A stretch of 64,000 nucleotides of DNA. It comes from Euonymus europaeus. Lineage: Eukaryota; Streptophyta; Magnoliopsida; Celastrales; Celastraceae. Below, in pieces: positions 38,255 to 48,309 of the stretch (positions are counted from its first letter, which is position 1; each line of letters starts with the position of its first letter). The notes below the pieces were generated by a model that ran no database searches, was not told the origin of the DNA, and saw only the letters and a program-made list of their open reading frames with translations. The stretch is taken from the NCBI GenBank assembly GCA_963580455.1, contig OY756969.1, positions 12,806,760-12,870,759 on the forward strand, in the 5' to 3' direction. The translations under genes were made by a program, and so were the position numbers.

Positions 38255-38431
38255 AGTTACTTCTTGTATGCAATATTTTGAATAAAAGTAATAAAAGAAG
38301 AATGTTATGCTTTCAATCGTCTTGTCAAATTGCAAAGATATTTAGGAAGCACATCAATTCACAAATCATGCATCATTACAAATAATAAAATAATAATAAA
38401 ATGTAAATAACTAAAATTAGACTTTTGAAAG
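38255..38431 (+). other. AT-rich spacer between ORF1 and gag, possible second intron
   Basis: 177 bp of very A/T-rich sequence with AATAAA-like motifs (38281 and nearby) and many stops. If an intron ran from GTAGAA at 38246 to the AG at 38430-38431, it would be 186 bp. It would have a CTAAA branch-like motif at about 38411, remove the ORF1 stop, and join ORF1 to gag in the same frame. Alternatively it is a simple intergenic spacer with a polyadenylation signal for ORF1. Confidence 0.4.
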
Positions 38432-41400
38432 GTGGCAGATAAAAAGGGAACTGCACCGATTCATTCACATCATAGCCATCCTCACCGCACGAGGTTACAA
38501 TTGCGGATTGCCAAAGCCATGGAGAATGAGCAGCAGAAAGAGTTGGTGCAAAAACAGAGTCAGGAGATAGCGGATTTGAAGGAACAGATGGCTTTGCTGA
38601 TCAGCCAAATATCACAGTTAACAAAGGCGAAAGCGGTGATGGGGGAATCCCCGCTCAAAGAGGATCCCAAATATTTCCCTTATGACCATACATTGATGAA
38701 TTTCTCAGGGGAGGCGCCGACAGGGAGCGTTGGAATTACTCGAAATAATGGTCCTTCAGTGGAATCTCAACAAAGGACCAATATCGTGCTTGTGGCTGAT
38801 AAAGAAGAAGAAGGGAAGGGTCTTACCTTGGAGCAATTTAAAAGGTGGGAGAACTGGAGAAATACCACAGAAGGATTCGGACTCGCTGGCGCATTGAGTG
38901 CCCAAAAGTTGTGTTTGGTGAAGGACCTGACAATTCCTTCAGATTTTAAACTCCCTGCTTTCACCCTTTTTGATGGCACTGGAGTCCCTCTCGACCACCT
39001 GACTATGTATTGCCGGCGAATGCAACCATATGTCCATAATGAAAAAATACTGATCCACTTTTTTCAGGAGAGTCTAACAGGAGGAGCAACTCGTTGGTTT
39101 ACTGGATTGGATCCATCTTCAGTAGTGACTTGGGAAGATTTGGCAAACTCCTTTTTGAGGAAATACGAGCATAATGTTGAAAAAGTTCCTACTATTTATG
39201 ATCTCCAGGGAAATATCATGAAGGAAGGAGAAAGCTTCCGGGATTGGGCACACAGGTGGAGAGACCTGGCATCTCAAATGCATCCACCGCTGGCAGAACT
39301 GGATCTGGTTAATGCATTTACTGATGCGCTGAGAGAGCCATACACCTCGAAAATTGTTGGAGGAGGACATAATGATTTGAATGAAATAATTCGATCAGGG
39401 GAGCGTATTGAACGGTGTGTGCAGAGGGGAACTATCATCATTGATATTTCCTCACCAGAGAAGTCTGAGTCTCAGAAAGGAGGAAAAGGGAAGAAAAAAG
39501 AGAACGAGGTGCATGCTGTCAACTATGGCTTTAATCCGACCTATAGCCTTCCTACTACTGAATACAAATCCCAAAACTCTGCTCCTAGACCACCAAACCA
39601 GTATAACCATAATCCAAATCCAAACAATTATCAGCCATCCCGCCAAAATAACCAGAATTTCCAAAACAATTTCCGACCCCGAAGACAGCCGGAACACTTT
39701 AATCCTATCCCAATAACTTATGCCCAGTGTTACGACATGTTATTTGCACAGTCAGCAATCGCGCCCATCCCAGGGAAACATGAAAATCTACCTTACCCAC
39801 CATGGTATAACCCAGAGTTGACATGTGTCTATCACGGAGGCTTTCCGGGACATTCGATTGAGAAGTGTTTCGCTTTTATGAGGATTGTGGAAAACATGGT
39901 TAAATCTGGATGGTTGGACTTTGATGGGATCAAGAGGCCTGATGTCATCCATAACCCTTTACCTGATCACGGGAAGGAAAGCATTAATGTGATTGAAAGC
40001 TCAGTTGGATCCAAAAAAGAGGTTGCTGGAATAACGATGTCGTTGAGTGTGGTGCTAGATGCCCTAGAGAAAGAGGGACTTATCAAGAGGGAGGAGCTAG
40101 ACCCAAGGCTAAGGTACGATGGCTATGATGAATCCAAAACTTGTGGATTCCATCAGGCGGTGAGGGGACACTCCTTGGAGGATTGTTTTCAGTTCCAGAG
40201 CAGAGTACAATACTTGATTGACACTAAAAGAATAAAATTTGATGAGAAGAAGGATGATCTAGAAACAATCAATGTCATTGGACAGGAGCTTAGTAAAGGA
40301 CTAAGACCTGGAGGGCGTGGGAAACCGATCGTGCTGAAATACTTCTTGGATGACGCGCCAGTTCTCCACCTGAAGCCGATATACTCAAGTGATAAGGCTG
40401 TCCCGTGGACATATGAGAAAAATAACTCGGAGGGTGGTGTAGATAACATTTCAGGTGTTAGTAGGATGACACGCAGTGGACGAGTTTATTCTCCTGAAGA
40501 ACCGAGCGTCAGCCTAAAGTTGAAAACAGAGGCCGAAAAGAAGAACAAAGGAAAAGAAGTAGCAAGCATGAAGGAAAGTGGAAGTGAAACAAAGGAAGAC
40601 TTGATTGAAAGTGAGGGAGTGAAGAGAGCAGTAACTGAAGGGGAAATCCATGAGTTTTTAAAGATTGTTCGTCAAAGCGAATACATGATTGTAGACCAAT
40701 TGAAGAAAACCCCAGCAAAGATTTCCATATTGGATTTAATTATGAGCTCAGAGACACATCGGAAGGTGCTGCTGAGAATGCTGAATCAAGCCTACGTGCC
40801 GGAGAAGATCTCGACGGAGTCTTTAGATGAAATTGTGGGAAATGTTCTCGCCACTCACTTGCTGTCATTTACTGAAGAAGAGATCCCAGATGAAGGAATG
40901 GGGCACAATAAGGCGCTGCACATTTCAGCTATGTGCAAAGGATTTGAAGTGGCCAGCATCTTGATTGATAATGGGTCGTCGTTAAACATATTGCCAAAGC
41001 AAACTTTCGATCGCCTCCCAATTGACAGATCTTATCTGAAGCAAGTGCTCGTTGTGGCTAAAGCATTTGATGGGACCAAAAAGGAGATAATGGGAGAGAT
41101 TGAGGTTCCATTGGAGATTGGGAATGTAACCTTTAACATTTCTTTCATGGTGATGGACATCTCACCCACTTACAGCTGTTTATTGGGTAGACCTTGGATC
41201 CACGCCGCCGGCGCTGTCCCATCGTCATTGCATCAAAGCCTCAAGTTTGCTCATGGAGGAAAAGTGTACATTATCAAAGGACAGACCGAATGGATGGTGG
41301 CTAGTGTTTCCAATTCCCTCCACATTGATGCTCCTCTGCAGGGTATTGAAAGCACATTTCAATCTTTTGAAATTGCCACCACCAGCTTTGTGAAAGAAGA

Positions 41401-41968
41401 ACAATCTCCAATAGAACCACGATTGTCGAAAGTGGCCAAATTCATTGGTAGGGTGATGTTGAGGATGGGTTTTCAACCAGGAGGGGGTCTTGGCAAAAAA
41501 GGACAAGGGATAAAAAAGCCTGTAGAGATACTAAAACACGCCGAGTCGTGGGGGCTTGGGTATAAGCCAAGCAGGGGTGACAAGATACAGGCACGTGCAG
41601 AGAAACAGGCCAAGCGAATTGCTCGACTGGAGGGAAGAGGGTCATACATTCAGAGGAAGACAATCCCGTGGCTCTATGACAGCTTTGTGTTTGGAAACTT
41701 TTTGGAAGAAATCAGCCCATCCAAAACTAAAGCGATTTTCGGGAAACTACCTCTGATTTTATCTGTTGAAACAGTAGAAGAGGGTCGAGCTGGAGTTGCT
41801 TTTGGGAAGCTGTGTGATGAGTTTAAAGAATTCCATGTTGCTATGGTAGAAAATGGGGAGAGCTCCACTACTAATCCCGGTTACATCACCCTTCGTCCAC
41901 CAGGTTTCAAGCTCAATAATTGGACCAGTGTGGAATTACCAGTATCTATCGACAACCTGCAAGAGTAA
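38432..41968 (+). CDS. gag-pro: Gag-protease polyprotein (Ogre type) with G-patch
   Basis: Open frame of 1178 codons after a TGA at 38426. It has no ATG at its head (38432 is GTG), and the first ATG is 38519. Residues about 30-70 form a short coiled coil, and about 165-305 are a Retrotrans_gag domain (LTGGATRWFTGL, SFRDWAHRWRDLA). Two zinc-knuckle-like motifs with spacing C-x2-H-x5-H-x4-C start at residues 465 and 571. The aspartic protease has its catalytic motif IDNGSS with D846 and the flap-side motif LLGRPW near 916. A G-patch (GFQPGGGLGKKGQG) follows at about 1000-1045. Gag packages the RNA and protease cleaves the polyprotein. The reading stops at TAA 41966 unless the intron is removed, in which case translation continues into pol. 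All key residues are present. Confidence 0.93.
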   Translation: MADKKGTAPIHSHHSHPHRTRLQLRIAKAMENEQQKELVQKQSQEIADLKEQMALLISQISQLTKAKAVMGESPLKEDPKYFPYDHTLMNFSGEAPTGSVGITRNNGPSVESQQRTNIVLVADKEEEGKGLTLEQFKRWENWRNTTEGFGLAGALSAQKLCLVKDLTIPSDFKLPAFTLFDGTGVPLDHLTMYCRRMQPYVHNEKILIHFFQESLTGGATRWFTGLDPSSVVTWEDLANSFLRKYEHNVEKVPTIYDLQGNIMKEGESFRDWAHRWRDLASQMHPPLAELDLVNAFTDALREPYTSKIVGGGHNDLNEIIRSGERIERCVQRGTIIIDISSPEKSESQKGGKGKKKENEVHAVNYGFNPTYSLPTTEYKSQNSAPRPPNQYNHNPNPNNYQPSRQNNQNFQNNFRPRRQPEHFNPIPITYAQCYDMLFAQSAIAPIPGKHENLPYPPWYNPELTCVYHGGFPGHSIEKCFAFMRIVENMVKSGWLDFDGIKRPDVIHNPLPDHGKESINVIESSVGSKKEVAGITMSLSVVLDALEKEGLIKREELDPRLRYDGYDESKTCGFHQAVRGHSLEDCFQFQSRVQYLIDTKRIKFDEKKDDLETINVIGQELSKGLRPGGRGKPIVLKYFLDDAPVLHLKPIYSSDKAVPWTYEKNNSEGGVDNISGVSRMTRSGRVYSPEEPSVSLKLKTEAEKKNKGKEVASMKESGSETKEDLIESEGVKRAVTEGEIHEFLKIVRQSEYMIVDQLKKTPAKISILDLIMSSETHRKVLLRMLNQAYVPEKISTESLDEIVGNVLATHLLSFTEEEIPDEGMGHNKALHISAMCKGFEVASILIDNGSSLNILPKQTFDRLPIDRSYLKQVLVVAKAFDGTKKEIMGEIEVPLEIGNVTFNISFMVMDISPTYSCLLGRPWIHAAGAVPSSLHQSLKFAHGGKVYIIKGQTEWMVASVSNSLHIDAPLQGIESTFQSFEIATTSFVKEEQSPIEPRLSKVAKFIGRVMLRMGFQPGGGLGKKGQGIKKPVEILKHAESWGLGYKPSRGDKIQARAEKQAKRIARLEGRGSYIQRKTIPWLYDSFVFGNFLEEISPSKTKAIFGKLPLILSVETVEEGRAGVAFGKLCDEFKEFHVAMVENGESSTTNPGYITLRPPGFKLNNWTSVELPVSIDNLQE

Positions 41969-42227
41969 TTACTATATGCACTACCATCGGTGACTCAGCT
42001 CACGGTCACTAATTGGGTTTTTGTATTTGAGCATGTCTTTACTTTTTCTTTGATAAATTTCCTTTAGTACGGCTGTTGCATGTTTATCTTTTTATTGTTC
42101 TTGTGTCCAGCAATTTCCATTCTTGTTCATCCTGAATAAAAGTCCTTGATTCCAAATTTGCATGTTCATTCGCCTTTGTTCTCCTACCACTTCCCAATTC
42201 CCAAATCTCATACATTCCATTTAACAG
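41965..42227 (+). other. Predicted intron between protease and reverse transcriptase (263 bp)
   Basis: The donor GTAATT starts at 41965, overlapping the gag-pro stop. The acceptor TTTAACAG ends at 42227 after a pyrimidine-rich stretch (about 42170-42222). Exon 1 would end with two bases of a codon and exon 2 would supply the third, so the frame continues directly into the open sequence leading to pol. An intron at exactly this place is an established trait of Ogre elements. TGA at 42133 and the TAA at 41966 block unspliced read-through. Confidence 0.8.
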
Positions 42228-45200
42228 GATTGAAATTGATGATGATGAAGAAGATGAACCTAATGAACCAGATTTTGTCGCACCCATTAACAATGTAAAA
42301 TTTGACTCTGACTCTGAGGAAGAATCTGAGATATCATCTGAAATTCTAAGGCAGGTTGATTCGGAAGAAAAGATGATTCAGCCGCACAAAGAAACAACTG
42401 AGGTTGTTAATTTAGGGACTGAGGATCAGAAAAAAGAAGTTCGAATAGGCACTGCCTTTGACGGGGAGGACAAGAAGAGATTGATGGTGTTGTTACATGA
42501 ATACCAGGATATCTTTGCATGGTCTTACGAAGATATGCCGGGACTCGATACGGACATAGTGGTCCATAGATTACCGTTAAAACCGGATTGTCCTGCAGTT
42601 AAACAAAAATTGAGAAGATTGAAGCCAGATATGCTTTTGAAAATTAGAGACGAGGTAAAAAAGCAATTTGATGCCGGGTTCCTTGCAGTGGCAAAATACC
42701 CTGATTGGGTAGCAAATATCGTGCCAGTCCCAAAAAAGGATGGCAAAGTTCGAATGTGCGTGGATTATAGAGATCTTAATCGAGCAAGTCCGAAGGATAA
42801 CTTCCCTTTACCCCAGATTGACATACTGGTCGATAACACTGCTAAACATTTTGCATTCTCCTTCATGGATGGATTTTCAGGTTACAATCAAATCAAAATG
42901 GCGCCAGAGGATCAGGAGAAGACCACGTTCATCACTTTGTGGGGTACTTTTTGTTATAAAGTGATGCCATTTGGTTTGAAAAATGCGGGAGCAACTTATC
43001 AACGGGCCATGGTTACTCTGTTCCATGACATGATGCATAAAGAGATTGAAGTGTATGTAGATGATATGATTGCAAAGTCAAAAGAAGATGAAGATCATAT
43101 GTTTAATCTTGAGAAATTGTTTAAAAGGTTGAGAAAACACCAGTTGAAGTTGAATCCCTCAAAGTGTACATTTGGAGCAACTTCTGGGAAGTTGTTGGGT
43201 TTTATTGTAAGTAGAAAAGGTATCGAAGTGGACCCAGATAAAGTGAAGGCCATTCTGGAAATGCCACCCCCTCGCACTGAGAAACAGGTCAGAGGCTTCT
43301 TGGGGAGGCTTAATTACATTGCCAGATTCATTTCGCAGCTGACTACCACATGTGAACCGATATTCAAGTTGCTCCGGAAGAACAACCCATCTAAATGGAA
43401 TGAAAATTGTCAAATTGCTTTTGAGAAAATCAAACAATACTTGCAAAATCCACCGATCTTGATGCCTCCGATTATTGGGAAGCCACTTATTCTCTACTTA
43501 ACAGTATCAGATAACTCGATGGGATGTATGTTGGGACAACATGATTCGTCAGGGAAGGTAGAGCATGCGATCTACTATTTGAGCAAAAAGTTTTCCAATT
43601 GTGAGATCAATTATTCTATGTTAGAGAAAACTTGTTGTTCATTGGCATGGGCCGCTCATCGGCTCAGACAATATATGTTGTATCACACTACTTGGCTAAT
43701 CTCCAGAATGGACCCAATCAAGTACATTTTTGAGAAACCGTCTCTATCAGGTAGGATCGCAAAATGGCAAATGTTATTATCAGAATATGACATCTTATAT
43801 GTTACTCAGAAGGCCGTAAAGGGAAGTGCGATAGCAGATTATTTGGCGGAGCAAGCAGTGGATGACTCCCAGACTATGAATCCAGGATTTCCAGACGAAG
43901 AGGTTTTGACCTTAGAGTCGGATGACCAAGAAGACTCAGAAAAATGGGTCATGTTATTCGATGGGGCCTCTAACATCACTGGTAGTGGAATTGGGGCTGT
44001 ACTTATCTCTCCGGAGGGCAAAGTTACACCTTTTACTGCTAAGCTTTACTTCAAATGTACCAATAACGTATCCGAGTATGAAGCATGCACCATGGGCATC
44101 CAGGCCGCTGTTGATATGGAGATTAAAAAACTTCAGGTTTATGGTGATTCTCAACTTGTGATCAGACAATTGAGCGATGAATGGGAGACCAAGGATGTCA
44201 AATTAGTCCCGTACTATCACCATATCAAAAGGTTGATCAGGGTTTTTGATTGTGTAAAGTTTGATCATATTCCAAGAGAGGAAAATCAGATGGCAGACGC
44301 GTTGGCCACCCTAGCAGCCATGTTTGATCTAGATCCACGAGGTGAGGTCGAAGTTATCAAAATTGAAAAACGCACGATTGAAGCACATTGTTTAAATATA
44401 ACTGAAGAGCCCGATGGGAAACCCTGGTATCATGATGTAAAACAATACTTAGAAAAAGGAGAATATCCTATTGATGCATCGGAAAATGACAAACGCACCT
44501 TGAGGAGGCTTGCGTTTTCCTTTTTCTTAGACGGGAATACTTTATACAAAAGAAGTCCAGGATTTGTTCTTCTTCGTTGCGTTGATATGAAGGAGGCTAG
44601 ACAGATTATGGAAGAGATTCACGAAGGAGCATGCGGCACTCATTCAAGTGGCTATCCAACGGCAAGGAAAATATTACGGGCAGGCTACTATTGGCTCACC
44701 ATGGAGAGAGATTGTATCAACTACGCGGTCAGATGCCACAAGTGCCAAATTTATGCCAATAAAACTCATGTTCCAGTACACCCGCTACACGTACTAGCGT
44801 CGCCTTGGCCATTCTCAATGTGGGGTATAGATGTCATCGGTCCTATCGAGCCAAAGGCCTCCAACGGACATCGTTTCATCCTCGTTGCCATTGATTATTT
44901 TACTAAGTGGGTAGAGGCAAATTCTTATGCCAATGTGACAAGCAATGTGATAGTTCGATTTTTGAGGAAGGATATTGTATGCCGTTATGGGGTTCCTGAG
45001 AGGATTATTACAGACAATGGAACAAATTTCAATAGCAAGATGGTAAAGGACTTTAGTGAGCAGTTCAAGATCAAGCATCATAATTCATCTCCGTACCGTC
45101 CCAGGATGAATGGAGCTGTTGAGGCGGCTAACAAAAACCTCAAGAAGATCATTCAAAAAATGACAGAAAATTACAAGGATTGGCATGAGAAACTTCCCTT

Positions 45201-45672
45201 TGCTTTGTATGGGTACAGAACTTCTATACGTACCTCTACCGGTGAAAGTCCTTTCTCTTTAGTATATGGGACAGAGGCGGTTCTTCCCATTGAAGTAGAA
45301 ATTCCCTCGCTGAGAGTGGCGGTAGAGGCTAACTTAGAAGAAGCAGATTGGGTTCAAACTCGGTATGAACATTTACACTTCATTGAAGAAAGAAGGTTAG
45401 GGGCGTTGTGTAGGGGACAGCTTTATCAGAGACGAATGATAAGAGCACATGACAAGAAGATGCACCCTCGTTGTTTCAGAGAGGGAGATTTGGTATTAAA
45501 GATGATTCAACCACCGCAAAAAGACTATCGCGGAAAGTGGACTCCCACCTATGAAGGACCGTATGTGGTAAAGAAGGCATTCTCTGGGGGAGCTCTAATC
45601 TTGACAAGGATGGATGGAGATGATTTGCCTCATCCCGTGAATGTTGACGTTCTTAAGAAGTATTACGCTTAA
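42228..45672 (+). CDS. pol: Pol: reverse transcriptase, dual RNase H, integrase
   Basis: Open from the predicted acceptor, with the first ATG at 42373; residue numbers count from that ATG. The first 48 codons after the acceptor are very acidic. Reverse transcriptase spans about 40-310 with the YVDD active site at 228-231 and the motif FMDGFSGYNQIKM. A gypsy RNase H follows at about 370-490. A second RNase H at about 525-645 has D530 (FDGA), E near 560, D592 (YGDS), and D642. The integrase has an HHCC zinc region (750 to about 790) and the catalytic D820, D881, E917 with the D-x35-E spacing. A GPY/F-type tail (YEGPYVV, about 1062) ends the protein with no chromodomain. It copies RNA to DNA and inserts it. 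No ATG near the acceptor is needed if it is made as a spliced Gag-Pro-Pol fusion. No frameshift or stop was found. Confidence 0.95.
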
Positions 45673-47328
45673 AAAAATAAAAAAAAAAAAATAAAAAAAA
45701 AATCCCGCTGGAGTGAAAACCCGAGAGGGCGCTTTAGGCAAAAATTAGGGATATATAAAATGTTAGAGCGAAAACCCGAAATGGCGCTCGGAAAAATCTG
45801 GTCCTACCAGTGATTAGTACGGAAAAAAACTTTGCTTTTGATGGATTTTGTCCTCACGTAAGCAAGGAAGAGAGATGCAGTATTTGATTTCGTGATGTTA
45901 AAAACAGTTAATTGAAAAAGGCACCAAAACTGGGGCAGTTTGTGGCGCGTCATTTATGCTGTTGAAGATTTGCAGCTTATTAAAAGAAGGAGGGCCTACT
46001 GACAAATGGGGAGGATTCAAAAACAACCTCATACAAGTTAGATTTGATCATTGTTAATTGGGTGCACACCAAAACTGGGGCAGTTTTGGGGTGCAATTTT
46101 CTAAGTTATCACAGTTTCAATTTTGGAGAAGTTCGATTGGTTCTTCGTACTCATGACTTTCTCGTATTCTTGTACTCCAAAAGAGTTCCTTGATTGCTGC
46201 TCATCATTCTTAATAAATTAATGAGACTATTCATTTCTTCAGTTTTTATTACTTGTTTTCTCCACCTCTATACCCTACTCACATTCCCACTCCATTTCCC
46301 AAAGTTATATCTTCGAATTCACATTGAGGATGTGCATAGCCGTACTATTAAATTTATCACTGACAAAGTTATGACATGAATTGTGATGGTGCATTTAGAA
46401 CATTACTTTTGACAAGAAGCCGATGGATGTTGGCATCCCAAACAGAAAGGATCTAAACCGGGAAATCTGTGGTCGAGATAGCAGAGGGAGATACCAGTCA
46501 TGAAAATGACAAAAGAGACTTTGAGGGACAAAAATTTCAAATTAAGAAATACACACACATGGCCGTTTACTAAGACCAGTTAGAAAAAATGGCATCATGA
46601 GCATTGAATCTTCAAAAGAAAAATGGTCTTCTCCTAACCAGAATACAAAATATGTTGATGAACCTTATGAGTCAGAGGGACAATCCCTAGAAGAAAGCAG
46701 ATTGGTCTGGCAATTCACAATTGTACACGTGCTTGAGGATGTAGAGAGAGCGTGCTTTCATTCATTAAACATTCATGGTTTCATCAAAATAGATCATTAC
46801 ATGCATCAATCATGGCATTTTTGGTTTGTCCTTTGTGAATTGGTTTCAGGTTTGTTCAAGGGGTAAGAGAGGGGTGACATCATGCTTCTCAAGTCAAATA
46901 AGTGGTTACAAGTTGTCCTAACAAGAGGCTACAAACCCTGATCTAATCTTTTGAGCCATATTCACGTCTTGTCATTCGTACGCATACATCGTTGAAAATA
47001 AATATAAAAAAAAAAAGGAAAAGATGAGGGGGCGATTCTAACTTTCACCCTCTTTTTGACAAATTCTCGACCCTCTTTTAAATGTTTGGCCCCATCTAGC
47101 CAAATCATTGCATCTCCGTCACTGAGTGACGTTTTTCTACCCTCTTCATCACCTGCAATCCCAATGTTCGACATCTCTTGACCATTTCGAGACCTGTCAT
47201 TAATGTCATGTCTTTTCTGGACAACTTTTTCTTCCCTTCCATGAACCGCCGACTTCATCATCTCTCATCACTTCCTCTCCCTCCCAGTTTTCTGGCCTGA
47301 GCCGATCTACCACCCTGCACATACACAA
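45673..47328 (+). other. Spacer between pol and 3' ORF, with short repeats
   Basis: About 1650 bp with no convincing gene. It opens with an A-rich tract (45671-45703). Two 23-bp direct repeats containing AAAACCCGA follow (45711-45733 and 45766-45788), then the second leader-like hairpin (45801-45868). Two 19-bp repeats ACCAAAACTGGGGCAGTTT are at 45923 and 46068. The second of these belongs to a perfect 9-bp inverted repeat CCAAAACTG/CAGTTTTGG (46069-46089). The rest (about 46200-47328) is plain AT-rich sequence with a short open frame (46597-46866, 89 codons) that I do not recognise. Confidence 0.75.
45801..45868 (+). other. Conserved leader hairpin, 3' copy
   Basis: Diverged copy of 35614-35680, with TTGCTT (45832) and AAGCAA (45860) as stem arms around the same TTTGTCCTCACGT loop. 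It lies 130 bp after the pol stop. Confidence 0.65.
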
Positions 47329-48309
47329 ATGAGCATCAGTTCGTTATCCCGATCGCGAGCGATCACTTTATTTGCTAGAGCGGAGATTGTCTCGGAACGA
47401 CGGATTGATCCGGATATTCTGGGAGATGCTGGCACTCGATGGGCCATGCGGTATCTTCAAGAGCATGCTATGTTATTTCTGATAGATCCAGACCCCGCAG
47501 AGGACTTTCCGGTATATCCGCAAATAGTTCGAGATTTCTACACAACTCTTCAAGCTTTGCCTCTTAGTGCAAATACTAGACCACGACCAGTTTATCAAGT
47601 TTCTGTAGTCGGTATAAGACTCCAATTCACCACAGAAGACATATGTAAATGTTTAGGGTACCCTTCCACCTATGAGTTGGCTACAGGCTTCGAAGCACCA
47701 ATTACTGTCACCAAAAGGAAGATCATCGATGACATGTGTAGGAGACGGAAGGTTAAAAATGCTAATGCTACGCGGCGTTCATATTTACCACCAGAGATGT
47801 GGTTGCTGGATGATGCACTCCGGCACAACCTCTGCCCTATTGGCCACAGCCAACAACGACAGGGTCGGATTCTTCATGCCTTGTACTACATGTACAAAGG
47901 TACGTGGTTTGATATTGGCGAGTTGTATTTAGCAATTATCCTAAAGGCACAAAGATTTGTGAAGAACAGACCAACGAAGATCGGAAAGATATATTTCCCG
48001 CGACTTGTTACTCGTTTGCTTTTCAGCAAAGGCATTCGCCCTCCTCAGAGTTTGAGCTCCACATCATACCCAATAATTGTTATGGGGAAAAGCACATGGC
48101 GACAAAGCACCGGCCATATGGCCTCAATTACCCAGAGACAACGAGCACCGCGGCCTAAGACTGCATTACTACAGGAAGCATCTCGAATGGTCACCGGATC
48201 GACACCGCCTGACCGTGGTCAGGATACTCCAGCTCATGAGCGTCTGTTAGAGTCAAGACAGCAAAGGTGGGAGTGCTTACTGACTATTGCTCAAGAATAT
48301 GGGGCATGA
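47329..48309 (+). CDS. 3' ORF, putative plant-transposon-protein-like domain
   Basis: A sense-strand ORF of 326 codons between pol and the 3' LTR, opening with a true ATG. Residues about 60-245 resemble the family called 'putative plant transposon protein' (PF20167). Evidence is the opening VRDFYTTL, then VVGIRLQFTTEDICKCLGYPS, a W-leucine-rich middle, NLCPIGHSQQRQGRILHALYYMYKGTWFDIG cut down to its core NLCPIGH, and a YFPRLVTRLL segment. The C-terminal 80 residues are basic and low in predicted structure (RQRAPRPK). There is no signal peptide or membrane segment, so an envelope role is not supported. Ogre elements usually have non-coding sequence here. Possible origins are host capture or a duplicated retroelement module. 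The function is unknown, and expression would need splicing or a separate promoter. Confidence 0.7.
   Translation: MSISSLSRSRAITLFARAEIVSERRIDPDILGDAGTRWAMRYLQEHAMLFLIDPDPAEDFPVYPQIVRDFYTTLQALPLSANTRPRPVYQVSVVGIRLQFTTEDICKCLGYPSTYELATGFEAPITVTKRKIIDDMCRRRKVKNANATRRSYLPPEMWLLDDALRHNLCPIGHSQQRQGRILHALYYMYKGTWFDIGELYLAIILKAQRFVKNRPTKIGKIYFPRLVTRLLFSKGIRPPQSLSSTSYPIIVMGKSTWRQSTGHMASITQRQRAPRPKTALLQEASRMVTGSTPPDRGQDTPAHERLLESRQQRWECLLTIAQEYGA

Noticed and set aside
39408..39716. Open frames on both strands inside gag-pro and pol (for example 39408-39716, 43922-44161, 44815-45081)
   Set aside because: Shadows of the strongly conserved main frame. They cross catalytic domains that explain the sequence.
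46597..46866. 89-codon + strand open frame between pol and the 3' ORF
   Set aside because: No domain, membrane segment, or coiled coil is visible, and its length is within chance for this composition. It is kept only as a remark in the spacer entry.
46962..47261. 99-codon - strand open frame
   Set aside because: Low-complexity, antisense to the element's transcript, with no family resemblance.
47329..48309. Envelope gene reading of the 3' ORF
   Set aside because: No signal peptide, transmembrane segment, or furin-like site is visible, so position alone does not support an envelope function.
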